Both the position numbers and the translations under genes were made by a program. A stretch of DNA of 64,000 nucleotides from the NCBI RefSeq assembly GCF_022627955.1, contig NZ_JABXGD010000007.1:186001-250000 (forward strand), read 5' to 3'. The notes under the pieces were generated by a model that was not told the origin of the DNA, ran no database searches, and saw nothing but the letters and a program-made list of their open reading frames with translations. Shown in pieces: positions 17,212-24,197 of the stretch (the first letter of the stretch is position 1; the number at the start of each line of letters is the position of its first letter). The stretch comes from Microbacterium sp. C5A9 (GTDB taxonomy: Bacteria; Actinomycetota; Actinomycetes; Actinomycetales; Microbacteriaceae).

Positions 17212-19457
17212 TGACCTCTCAGACCCTGACCGAATCCCTGCCGTACCTCGACCCCGAGCTGCCGATCGCCGCACGCGTCACCGACCTCCTCGATCGCATG
17301 ACGGTCGAGGAGAAGATCGGGCAGATGCTGCAGCTCGACGCCCGCGACGACCTCGACGACCACGTGCTGGGAAAGCACGTCGGGTCGATCCTGCACACCT
17401 CGCCCGAGCGCATCATCCGGGCGAACGAGCTGACCTCGCAGACCCGGCTGCGCATCCCGCTGCTGGTGGGCGAGGACTGCATCCACGGCCACTCGTTCTG
17501 GCCCGGGGCGACCATCTACCCGACGCAGCTCGGCATGGCCGCGACGTGGGATGCGGAGCTGGTCGAGAAGGTCGCCAGGGCCACCGCGGTCGAGGTCGCC
17601 GCGACCGGCATCCACTGGACCTTCTCTCCGGTGCTGTGCATCGCGCGCGATCTGCGCTGGGGCCGCATCGACGAGACGTTCGGTGAGGACCCGTTCCTGA
17701 TCGGCGAGCTCGCCTCGGCCATGGTGCGCGGGTACCAGGGTGAGGGCCTCGACGACCCGACCGCGATCCTGGCCACGGCCAAGCACTTCGCCGGGTACTC
17801 CGAGACGCAGGGCGGTCGCGACGCGAGCGAGGCCGACATCTCTCGCCGCAAGCTGCGCAGCTGGTTCCTGCCGCCGTTCGAGCGCGTGGCCCGCGAGGGA
17901 TGCCGCACGTTCATGCTCGGCTACCAGACCACCGACGGCGTGCCGATCACGGTGAACGACTGGCTGCTCAGCGACGTGCTGCGCGGCGAATGGGGCTACA
18001 CCGGCACGCTCATCACCGACTGGGACAACGTCGGCCGCATGGTGTGGGAGCAGCAGGTGCAGCCCGACTACGCGCACGCCTCTGCCGCGGCTGTGAGGGC
18101 CGGCAACGACATGGTCATGAACACGCCCGGCTTCTTCGCGGGCGCGCTCGAGGCGGTGTCGACCGGGATGCTCGCGGAGGATGCGTTCGACGAGGCCGTC
18201 GCGCGCATCCTCACCCTGAAGTTCGAGCTGGGGCTGTTCGAGAACCCGCGGCTGCCGCAGGACGACCTGGATGCCGTGGTCGGCAGCGCCGCGCATGCCG
18301 ACATCAACCTCCAGACGGCACGCCGATCGATCGTGCTGCTCGAGAACGACGGCCTGCTGCCGCTGGACGCCGCGGCGCCGATGAAGATCGCCGTGGTCGG
18401 GCCGCTCGCCGACGACGCCCAGACGCAGCTCGGCGACTGGGCCGGCGGCTCCGGTCAGGCGGGCTGGCTCGACGGCCAGCCGCGCGAGATGATCACGACT
18501 GTGCTCGACGGCCTCGCGGGCGTCGACGGCTGGACGGTGACACACGCGCGTGGCGCCGAGATCCTCACCCTCGACGACGACCCGCGGGGAGCGACCTTCC
18601 CCGACGGGCAGCCGCGACCCGCGGTCGTGGTGCCCGCGTCGGCCGACGACGCGCTGATCGCCGAGGCGGTCGCCGCCGCCGAAGCCTCCGATGTCGTCGT
18701 CGCTGTGGTCGGAGACCGCATCGAACTCGTCGGCGAAGGGCGCTCGACCGCGACACTCGAGCTGATCGGCGGGCAGAACGCCCTGCTCGACGCGCTGATC
18801 GCGACCGGGAAGCCCGTCGTCGTGGTGCTGCTCGCGTCGAAGCCGCTGGTGCTGCCGGCATCCGCATCGCGTGCCGCCGCCGTGATCTGGGCAGCGAACC
18901 CGGGCATGCAGGGCGGCCGCGCGCTCGCCGAGATCGTCGCGGGTGCGGTCGAGCCCTCGGGGCGCCTGCCGATCTCGTTCGCCCGCCACGTCGGCCAGCA
19001 GCCGACCTACTACAACCAGATCCGCGGCCAGCACGGCGATCGCTACGCCGACCTGACGCAGTCGCCCGCCTGGGCGTTCGGCGAGGGGCGGTCGTACTCG
19101 ACCGTCGAGTACTCGGATCTCGCGCTGACGTCGACCGCCGTGGGGCTCGGCGACACGATCACGGCCGAGGTGACCGTCACGAACACCGGTGCACGCCCGG
19201 CGCGTGAGACCGTGCAGGCGTACGTGCGCGACGTGGTCACGAGCGTGAGCTGGGCCGACAAGGAGCTGAAGGCCTACCGCCAGGTCGACGTGGCGCCGGG
19301 GGAGTCGGTGCGCGTGCGCCTCGAGCTGCCGGTCGCCGACTGTTCGATCGTCGATGCCGCGGGCACCCGCCTCGTGGAGCCCGGGGCGTTCGAGCTGCTC
19401 GTCGGCCCCAGCTCGCGCGACGAGACGCTGCTGGTCGCCCCGTTCACAGTGGCCTGA
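17211..19457 (+). CDS. Glycoside hydrolase family 3 beta-glucosidase
   Basis: 748 residues without a signal peptide, so it works in the cytoplasm on imported sugars. Domains in order: GH3 N-terminal barrel (about 20-345) with GRIDETFGEDP, KHFAGYSETQGG and the nucleophile Asp270 in LITDWDN; the alpha/beta sandwich (about 370-615); and a fibronectin III-like domain at the C-terminus (about 650-740). It releases terminal glucose or a related sugar from beta-linked oligosaccharides. Being the last gene of the Opp-type operon it defines the likely substrate of the transporter. The ATG at 17211 shares one base with the upstream TGA. Confidence 0.94.
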   Translation: MTSQTLTESLPYLDPELPIAARVTDLLDRMTVEEKIGQMLQLDARDDLDDHVLGKHVGSILHTSPERIIRANELTSQTRLRIPLLVGEDCIHGHSFWPGATIYPTQLGMAATWDAELVEKVARATAVEVAATGIHWTFSPVLCIARDLRWGRIDETFGEDPFLIGELASAMVRGYQGEGLDDPTAILATAKHFAGYSETQGGRDASEADISRRKLRSWFLPPFERVAREGCRTFMLGYQTTDGVPITVNDWLLSDVLRGEWGYTGTLITDWDNVGRMVWEQQVQPDYAHASAAAVRAGNDMVMNTPGFFAGALEAVSTGMLAEDAFDEAVARILTLKFELGLFENPRLPQDDLDAVVGSAAHADINLQTARRSIVLLENDGLLPLDAAAPMKIAVVGPLADDAQTQLGDWAGGSGQAGWLDGQPREMITTVLDGLAGVDGWTVTHARGAEILTLDDDPRGATFPDGQPRPAVVVPASADDALIAEAVAAAEASDVVVAVVGDRIELVGEGRSTATLELIGGQNALLDALIATGKPVVVVLLASKPLVLPASASRAAAVIWAANPGMQGGRALAEIVAGAVEPSGRLPISFARHVGQQPTYYNQIRGQHGDRYADLTQSPAWAFGEGRSYSTVEYSDLALTSTAVGLGDTITAEVTVTNTGARPARETVQAYVRDVVTSVSWADKELKAYRQVDVAPGESVRVRLELPVADCSIVDAAGTRLVEPGAFELLVGPSSRDETLLVAPFTVA

Positions 19458-19497
19458 CTCGCCTCCGTCGCGAGAGCGCGATGCGTGACGGGGACGC

Positions 19498-19980
19498 TCA
19501 GGCGTCCTCGTCGCGCAGACGCTGCGGGCCGGCGCCCTGTGTGCCGAGCGCGTCGTCGGGGTTGAGCAGCCCGCAGGCCTTCATCGACAGGCACCCGCAG
19601 CCGATGCATCCGGTCAGCTCGCGCTCCAGGCGCTCGATGCCCTCGCGACGCTTCTCGAGCTCGCGCTTCCAGCGCCGCGAGGCGCGCTGCCAGTCGTCGT
19701 GACTCGGGGTCTCGGTGAGCGGCACGTCGGCGAAGGCGGCCTGCACATCGGACAGGGGGATGCCGAGGCGCTTCGCGACCGTGATGAGCGAGACGCGGCG
19801 CAGCATGTGACGCGCATAGCGCCGCTGATTGCCGGCGGTGCGCGTCGACGCGATGAGCCCCAGGCCCTCGTAGAAATGCAGAGCGGAGGGGGCCACGCCG
19901 GTCCTCCTGCTCATCTCGCCGATCGTGAGCGGCTCGTCGGGGGCGTGCGCGACCCGCTCGGACTCTTCTTCCCTGCTCAG
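19498..19980 (-). CDS. soxR: Redox-sensing MerR-family regulator SoxR with a probable CTG start codon
   Basis: The 2Fe-2S cluster motif CX2CXCX5C (C125, C128, C130, C136 counted from the CTG) is diagnostic for SoxR. The MerR HTH needs the segment LTIGEMSRRTG, whose first part lies upstream of the first ATG (19914). The only plausible start for the full domain is CTG at 19978-19980, which has a strong GAGGAGG Shine-Dalgarno sequence five bases upstream and no ATG, GTG or TTG in frame before a stop codon. This gives 160 residues, the normal SoxR length. It diverges from the fdxA promoter that carries a SoxR box. Confidence 0.9.
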   Translation of the reverse strand: MSREEESERVAHAPDEPLTIGEMSRRTGVAPSALHFYEGLGLIASTRTAGNQRRYARHMLRRVSLITVAKRLGIPLSDVQAAFADVPLTETPSHDDWQRASRRWKRELEKRREGIERLERELTGCIGCGCLSMKACGLLNPDDALGTQGAGPQRLRDEDA

Positions 19981-19995
19981 GACGACCTCCTCGAT

Positions 19996-20026
19996 TTGAC
20001 CTCAAGTGTACTTGAGGTCTTACGGT
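19996..20026 (+). promoter_or_regulatory. SoxR-box promoter of the fdxA operon
   Basis: CCTCAAGTGTACTTGAGG (20000-20017) matches the E. coli soxS box at all but the two central bases, and the symmetry extends two bases further on each side. It sits between -35 TTGACC (19996-20001) and -10 TACGGT (20021-20026), a 19-base spacer, the over-long spacing typical of promoters activated by MerR-family proteins. Confidence 0.9.
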
Positions 20027-20056
20027 TGCATACGTGACCTCGACAGGAAGTGCCCG

Positions 20057-20383
20057 ATGACCTACGTGATCGCGCTGCCCTGCGTGGATGTCAAGGATCG
20101 TGCGTGCATCGACGAATGTCCGGTCGACTGCATCTATGAGGGCGAGCGCTCGCTGTACATCCACCCCGACGAATGCGTCGACTGCGGCGCGTGCGAGCCG
20201 GTCTGCCCCGTCGAGGCGATCTACTACGAAGACGACCTGCCCGACCAGTGGCAGGACTACTACAAGGCCAACGTCGAATTCTTCGACGAGATGGGATCCC
20301 CCGGTGGTGCCGCGAAGGTCGGCCTCATCGAGCGCGATCACCCGATCATCTCCGCACTTCCGCCCCAGGAGGCACCCGAATGA
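20057..20383 (+). CDS. fdxA: Seven-iron ferredoxin FdxA
   Basis: 108 residues with cysteines at 9, 17, 21, 25, 40, 43, 46 and 50. By alignment to Azotobacter ferredoxin I, C9, C17 and C50 bind a 3Fe-4S cluster, C21, C40, C43 and C46 bind a 4Fe-4S cluster, and C25 is the extra free cysteine. It is a small cytoplasmic electron carrier. The ATG at 20057 follows AGGAAG; the reading frame is open upstream but that part lies in the promoter. It is the first gene of the SoxR-controlled unit, 12 bases before the flavin reductase. Confidence 0.93.
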   Translation: MTYVIALPCVDVKDRACIDECPVDCIYEGERSLYIHPDECVDCGACEPVCPVEAIYYEDDLPDQWQDYYKANVEFFDEMGSPGGAAKVGLIERDHPIISALPPQEAPE

Positions 20384-20395
20384 GTAGGCACATCG

Positions 20396-20917
20396 ATGAG
20401 CACTGACCAGCAGCCCGCCGCACCCGTCCCGTCCGAGGTGGGCGAGGGGCTGAAGGCGGCGTTCCGCGCGCACCCGGCCGGGGTCGCGATCATCACGGCG
20501 ATGACTCCCGACGGCCCTGTGGGTCTCACCGCGTCGAGCGTCGCCTCGGTGGCCGTCGACCCGGCGGCGATCGTGTTCTCGGTGACGCGGGCCACGGGCA
20601 GCGCCGGTGCGATCCTGGGCGCCGAGAGCTTCGTCGTGCACCTGATCGACGACGCGCACTCGGCGCTGGCGCAGAGCTTCGCCGTGAGCGGGGCCGAGCG
20701 CTTCACCCCCGACCAGGGCTGGAGCTCTCTGCCCACGGGCGAGCCGTACCTGCCCGCAGCCCGTGTGGCGATGCGTGCGCACCCGATGACGACCGTCGCG
20801 GTCGGCTCGTCGACTGTGGTGATCGCCGAGGTCGACGAGGTGATCCTCGGTCGGCCGGGGCGACCGCTCGTCTACGTCGATCGCCGATTCCACTCGCTGC
20901 CGCACGACCAGAACTGA
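20396..20917 (+). CDS. Flavin reductase-like FMN-binding protein
   Basis: 173 residues with the flavin reductase split-barrel pattern: [55 protein letters not shown] and a C-terminal [14 protein letters not shown]. Proteins of this type reduce FMN or FAD with NAD(P)H or serve as the reductase part of two-component monooxygenases. Position between ferredoxin and superoxide dismutase behind a SoxR box suggests a role in redox-cycling stress, for example reducing flavins or quinone-like drugs. The partner is not evident. Confidence 0.88.
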   Translation: MSTDQQPAAPVPSEVGEGLKAAFRAHPAGVAIITAMTPDGPVGLTASSVASVAVDPAAIVFSVTRATGSAGAILGAESFVVHLIDDAHSALAQSFAVSGAERFTPDQGWSSLPTGEPYLPAARVAMRAHPMTTVAVGSSTVVIAEVDEVILGRPGRPLVYVDRRFHSLPHDQN

Positions 20918-20939
20918 CCTCCGAACGAAAGGAAACAGC

Positions 20940-21569
20940 ATGTCCGCTGCGTACACCCTCCCCGAACTGCCGTACGACTACTCGGCACTCGCGCCGCACA
21001 TCTCCGGCAGGATCATGGAGCTGCACCACTCGAAGCATCACCAGGCCTATGTGACCGGCGCGAACACCGCCCTCGAGCAGCTGGCCGCGGCCCGCGAGTC
21101 GGGTGACTTCGCCGCCGTGAACAAGCTCGAGAAGGATCTCGCCTTCAACCTCGGCGGACACATCAACCACTCGGTGTTCTGGGAGAACCTCTCGCCCGAC
21201 GGCGGCGGCAACCCCGAGGGCGAGCTCGAGGCGGCGCTCACCGACGCGTTCGGGTCGATCGATGCCTTCCGTGCGCACTTCACCGCCACCGCGCTCGGCG
21301 TGCAGGGCTCGGGCTGGGCCGTGCTCGCGTGGGACAGCGTCGGCGCGCGACCGGTCATCTTCCAGCTGTTCGACCAGCAGGGCAACGCGCCGCTCGGTGT
21401 GACCCCGCTGCTGCAGCTCGACGTCTGGGAGCACGCGTACTACCTCGACTACCTCAACGTGCGCGCCGACTACGTCAAGGCGTTCTGGGAGCTCGTGAAT
21501 TGGTCCGACGTGCAGCGTCGGTTCGCAGCCGCGCAGGAGAAGACCCAGGGCCTCATCGTCGCCCGCTGA
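20940..21569 (+). CDS. sodA: Superoxide dismutase, Fe/Mn family
   Basis: 209 residues, standard length. [35 protein letters not shown] and [11 protein letters not shown] supply the four metal ligands (two His of the N-terminal half, Asp and His of the last motif). It converts superoxide to peroxide and oxygen; the metal cannot be decided from sequence alone, though GGHINHS with a Gly-rich neighbourhood is common in Mn forms. AAAGGA precedes the ATG. It is the third gene downstream of the SoxR-box promoter and is followed by a strong hairpin. Confidence 0.95.
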   Translation: MSAAYTLPELPYDYSALAPHISGRIMELHHSKHHQAYVTGANTALEQLAAARESGDFAAVNKLEKDLAFNLGGHINHSVFWENLSPDGGGNPEGELEAALTDAFGSIDAFRAHFTATALGVQGSGWAVLAWDSVGARPVIFQLFDQQGNAPLGVTPLLQLDVWEHAYYLDYLNVRADYVKAFWELVNWSDVQRRFAAAQEKTQGLIVAR

Positions 21570-21577
21570 TCGCTGCG

Positions 21578-21633
21578 GAAGTCCGCCCGACTGCTGCTCC
21601 CGGGGTGCCGGGACGCCGCGTCGGGCGGACTTC
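21578..21633 (+). terminator. Hairpin behind sodA, also part of a dispersed repeat
   Basis: GAAGTCCGCCCGAC (21578-21591) pairs perfectly with GTCGGGCGGACTTC (21620-21633); the loop is 28 bases and contains a smaller GC-rich hairpin. No clear U-tract follows. The right arm and the next bases recur at 47842-47870, so it may be a repeat that also acts as a terminator. Confidence 0.6.
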
Positions 21634-21715
21634 TCGGCGTCGGGCGCAGGATGAATCAGTATCCGGCCGCCCATCGGGGAGATCCCCGCCCGTCACGGAG
21701 CCACGACGACAGCGC

Positions 21716-21767
21716 AGCAGAGCAGCGCGGCAGATCAGCTCAGCAGAGCAGCGCGGCAGATCAGCTC
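21716..21767. repeat. 26-base tandem repeat abutting arsC
   Basis: Two exact 26-base units (21716-21741 and 21742-21767) start with AGCAGAGCAGCGCGG and end with CAGATCAGCTC. A degenerate third start continues into the last codons of arsC, whose stop codon lies at 21766-21768. No ORF uses the repeat. Confidence 0.75.
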
Positions 21768-22170
21768 AGCCGAGCAGCTCGCCTGTCAGCTCCTCGATGC
21801 GGCGGCGGATCTCGTCGCGGATCGGGCGCACCGACTCGATGCCCTGGCCTGCCGGGTCGTCGAGCTTCCAGTCCTCGTAGCGCTTGCCGGGGAAGAACGG
21901 GCAGGCGTCACCGCATCCCATCGTGATGACGACGTCGGATGCCTGGACGGCCTCGGTCGTGAGCACCTTGGGCTGCTCGGCGGTGATGTCGATGCCGAGT
22001 TCACCCATCGCCTCGACCGCGATCGGGTTGATCTGGTCGGCCGGCATCGACCCGGCCGAGCGCACCTCGATGCGGTCGCCGGCGATGTCGCGCAGGAATC
22101 CGGCGGCCATCTGCGAGCGGCCGGCGTTGTGCACGCAGACGAAGAGGACGGAGGGCGTGGTGTGGGTCAT
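21766..22170 (-). CDS. arsC: Arsenate reductase ArsC, low-molecular-weight phosphatase type
   Basis: 134 residues. The catalytic P-loop CVHNAGRS starts at Cys12, and a redox pair C86 and C90 lies in ITMGCGDACPFFPG, followed by KRYEDWKLDDP. This set marks the thioredoxin-linked ArsC class, which reduces arsenate to arsenite through a relay of three cysteines. The gene follows the flavoprotein gene on the minus strand by 40 bases and is probably co-transcribed with it from the arsR-facing promoter. No arsenite exporter lies beside it. Confidence 0.93.
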   Translation of the reverse strand: MTHTTPSVLFVCVHNAGRSQMAAGFLRDIAGDRIEVRSAGSMPADQINPIAVEAMGELGIDITAEQPKVLTTEAVQASDVVITMGCGDACPFFPGKRYEDWKLDDPAGQGIESVRPIRDEIRRRIEELTGELLG

Positions 22171-22210
22171 GGTGTCTCCAGGGTAAGGGCGGGCGCGGGT
22201 GTCGTGGGTG

Positions 22211-23500
22211 TCACGGACGCGTGGCGATCTGCATGACTGCCGGTGCTGCGCAGCATCCGCTCGCCGACGGGTCGAACTCGCTCGATCCGCCGCACACTCC
22301 CGTCTCGGGGAGCGCCAGCTCGTTGCGCGCGGCCGCCTCGTGATCGCCGGCCAGATGGGCGGTGACGCTGCGCACCTGCTCGTAGCCCGTCAGTGCGAGG
22401 AAGGTCGGTGCGCGGCCGTACGACTTCATCCCGACGATGAAGAACGTCGGCTCCGGCTGGACGAGCTCGCGGGCCCCCGTGGCGCCGACGGATCCGCAGG
22501 AGTGGATGTTCGGATCGATCTCTGCGGCGATGCCCGCGACTGCTTCGAGCGACGCATCGAGGTCGAGGCGCAGCTCACGCAGGATCTCGGTGTCCGGACG
22601 GAACCCTGTCAGCGCGAACACGCGGGAGACGCCGTCGACCTCGCGGCCGTCCTCCGAGGTGATGACCAGGGCATCCCGGTCTCGTCGGAACGCGGCCACA
22701 CGGAACTCCGTGACCACGTCGACGACTCCCGATGCGATCGCCCGCCGTGCGCGCGAGCCGAGAGCGGCCCGTTCGGCAAGCCCGTCTCCGGTTCCTCCGC
22801 CGAACACTCCGGACGCGCTGCCGCGGCGCAGAAGCCAGGTCACCCGGGTGCCGGGCGCCCGGCGAGCGAGATCGACGAGCCTCAGCACGGCGTGCGTCGC
22901 TGAGTGCCCGGCGCCGACGACGGCGACGTGCGACCCTGCGAGTGGCGAGACGTCGCTCGGCACCCGGTAGGAGATGAGGTCGGATGCCGCAGTCTCGCCG
23001 GGCGCAGGGTAGCCGTCGGCGCCGGCCGGATTCGGCAGGCCCCACGTGCCGCTCGCGTCGATGACCGCCCTCGCGATGATCCGCTCTTCGCGTCCCCGGA
23101 TGTCGCGCGTGTGCACGACGAACGGCTGACTCCGACGATCGCTGTCGATGGTCTTGTCGCGGCCCTGCCGAGCGACCCCGGTCACCGTCGTGCCGAGACG
23201 GACGCGGTCGCCGAGGGCGGCGGCGAGAGGGGCGAGGTAGTCGGACACCCACTCGGCTCCGGTCGGGTAGCCGGAGGACGGGGCAGCCCATCCCGTCGTC
23301 TCGAGAAGGCGACGGGATGCCGCATCGACCAGCTCGGGCCATGCCGAGAAGAGCCGGATGTGCCCCCACTCCGAGACGGCTGCCCCGGCCGTGGCGCCCC
23401 GCTCGAGCACCACGACGTCGATGCCGCGGTCGATCAGGTGCGCCGCGGCGGCGAGGCCCTGAGGCCCTGCGCCGATGACTGCGACGGGTAGATCCGGCAT
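22211..23500 (-). CDS. ArsO-like FAD/NAD(P)-binding flavoprotein
   Basis: 429 residues with two dinucleotide-binding sites: VIGAGPQGLAAAAHL at the N-terminus for FAD and VAVVGAGHSATHAVL near residue 190 for NADPH, the plan of flavin-dependent monooxygenases and thioredoxin reductase-like proteins. Proteins of this kind beside arsC and arsR are called ArsO. The tail is rich in Cys (TGVCGGSSEF then SGCCAAP), possibly metalloid-binding. It diverges from arsR, with 80 bases between the starts. The enzymatic reaction of ArsO is not settled, so function is inferred from context. Confidence 0.8.
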   Translation of the reverse strand: MPDLPVAVIGAGPQGLAAAAHLIDRGIDVVVLERGATAGAAVSEWGHIRLFSAWPELVDAASRRLLETTGWAAPSSGYPTGAEWVSDYLAPLAAALGDRVRLGTTVTGVARQGRDKTIDSDRRSQPFVVHTRDIRGREERIIARAVIDASGTWGLPNPAGADGYPAPGETAASDLISYRVPSDVSPLAGSHVAVVGAGHSATHAVLRLVDLARRAPGTRVTWLLRRGSASGVFGGGTGDGLAERAALGSRARRAIASGVVDVVTEFRVAAFRRDRDALVITSEDGREVDGVSRVFALTGFRPDTEILRELRLDLDASLEAVAGIAAEIDPNIHSCGSVGATGARELVQPEPTFFIVGMKSYGRAPTFLALTGYEQVRSVTAHLAGDHEAAARNELALPETGVCGGSSEFDPSASGCCAAPAVMQIATRP

Positions 23501-23522
23501 GACATCTCCTCGAATCGATCAA

Positions 23523-23535
23523 CTTCAATATGAAG
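23523..23535. promoter_or_regulatory. Candidate ArsR operator
   Basis: CTTCAATATGAAG is a 13-base palindrome in an AT-richer patch between the divergent flavoprotein and arsR genes. A second looser one, ACATATCGAAGAATGT, lies at 23544-23559. ArsR/SmtB repressors bind AT-rich imperfect palindromes overlapping the promoter, so either could be the site. Confidence 0.45.
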
Positions 23536-23581
23536 CATCCGTCACATATCGAAGAATGTCAATGCGTGAGAGGATGGCGGT

Positions 23582-23923
23582 ATGACCCTTCCGGTGACCA
23601 TCGCGGAGACCGCCTGCTGCGCGCCGCGGGCGGCCTCGGCTCTGCCCCTCGCCGAGGCCGAGCGCATCGCCCGACTGTTCAAGGCGCTCGGCGACCCGTC
23701 GCGCATCCGTCTGCTCTCGCTGATCTCCGCGGCCGAGGGGGGCGAGGCCTGCATCTGCGATCTCACCGAACCGATCGGCCTTTCTCAGGGAACCGTCTCT
23801 CACCACATGAAGCTGCTCACCGACGCGGGTCTCGTCACCCGGGAGCAGCGCGGCAAGTGGGCGTACTTCGCCCTGACGGACGGTGCGCTCGACGCGGCGG
23901 GCGACGCCCTGCGTGCTCTCTGA
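23582..23923 (+). CDS. arsR: ArsR/SmtB-family metalloregulator
   Basis: 113 residues with a winged HTH: LFKALGDPSRIRLLSLI, then the recognition region LSQGTVSHHMKLLTDAGLV and the wing GKWAYFAL. Candidate arsenite ligands are the vicinal pair C12-C13 (ETACCAP) and C57/C59 (EACICDL). This pattern of an N-terminal Cys pair plus CXC differs from the E. coli CVC triad but resembles actinobacterial ArsR variants. It faces the ars genes across an 80-base divergent promoter and should repress them until arsenite binds. Confidence 0.9.
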   Translation: MTLPVTIAETACCAPRAASALPLAEAERIARLFKALGDPSRIRLLSLISAAEGGEACICDLTEPIGLSQGTVSHHMKLLTDAGLVTREQRGKWAYFALTDGALDAAGDALRAL

Positions 23924-23945
23924 CGGGCCTGCCAGCCACTCCCGG

Positions 23946-23951
23946 TAGGCT
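23946..23951 (+). promoter_or_regulatory. -10 box of a leaderless transcript
   Basis: TAGGCT six bases before GTG 23958, the same spacing seen at many other genes in this window. It would start a transcript at the first base of the small ORF and could read on into nhaA. Confidence 0.5.
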
Positions 23952-23957
23952 CGAATC

Positions 23958-24131
23958 GTGCCCGCACCCCTCATCGCCGCTTCGGCGCGCGCTCCGCATG
24001 AGCTGCGTTCGGCGACCCCGATGAGGACGTCGATGCGTGTCGTGATGCACCCGGGAACCAACGGGTGGACCAGCGTCTGGGGCACCCTCTCGCACGGCGA
24101 GATCGCGGGCTGCCCGCCGCCACGCGACTAG
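23958..24131 (+). CDS. Candidate small leaderless ORF upstream of nhaA (57 residues)
   Basis: GTG at 23958 opens 57 codons ending in TAG. Support: TAGGCT six bases upstream, third codon positions about 85 percent G or C, and no other gene in this 273-base gap. The product (beginning MPAPLIAASARAPHEL) has no signal peptide or helix I recognise; the middle has HPGTNGWTSVWGTL. It ends in a hairpin just before nhaA, so it could be a leader peptide or an independent small protein. The stretch APHEL is shared with the N-terminus of NhaA, perhaps by chance. Confidence 0.4.
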   Translation: MPAPLIAASARAPHELRSATPMRTSMRVVMHPGTNGWTSVWGTLSHGEIAGCPPPRD

Positions 24132-24157
24132 ACCACGCCTCGACAGGGGTGTGGTCT
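24130..24157 (+). terminator. Hairpin between the small ORF and nhaA
   Basis: AGACCAC (24130-24136) pairs with GTGGTCT (24151-24157) and the stem extends inward with G-U pairs to about 12 base pairs around a four-base loop. It begins inside the stop codon of the small ORF and is followed by TCTGCGCC, a weak U-tract. It could be a terminator or an attenuator for nhaA. Confidence 0.45.
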
Positions 24158-24197
24158 TCTGCGCCATCCCACCCCTTCTTCCGCGTGAGGTCTTCTC

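Noticed and set aside
16308..19034. Open frame of 908 codons on the minus strand
   Set aside because: It is the antisense shadow of the OppC-type permease and the GH3 gene, with low-complexity Arg/His/Asp-rich translation.
19498..19914. SoxR starting at the first ATG (138 residues)
   Set aside because: It would cut the first helix of the MerR HTH; the missing residues are encoded just upstream with a strong Shine-Dalgarno sequence before a CTG.
23924..24197. Sodium- or pH-sensing riboswitch before nhaA
   Set aside because: I cannot match the region to a known RNA motif by eye; only a simple hairpin and a small ORF can be supported.
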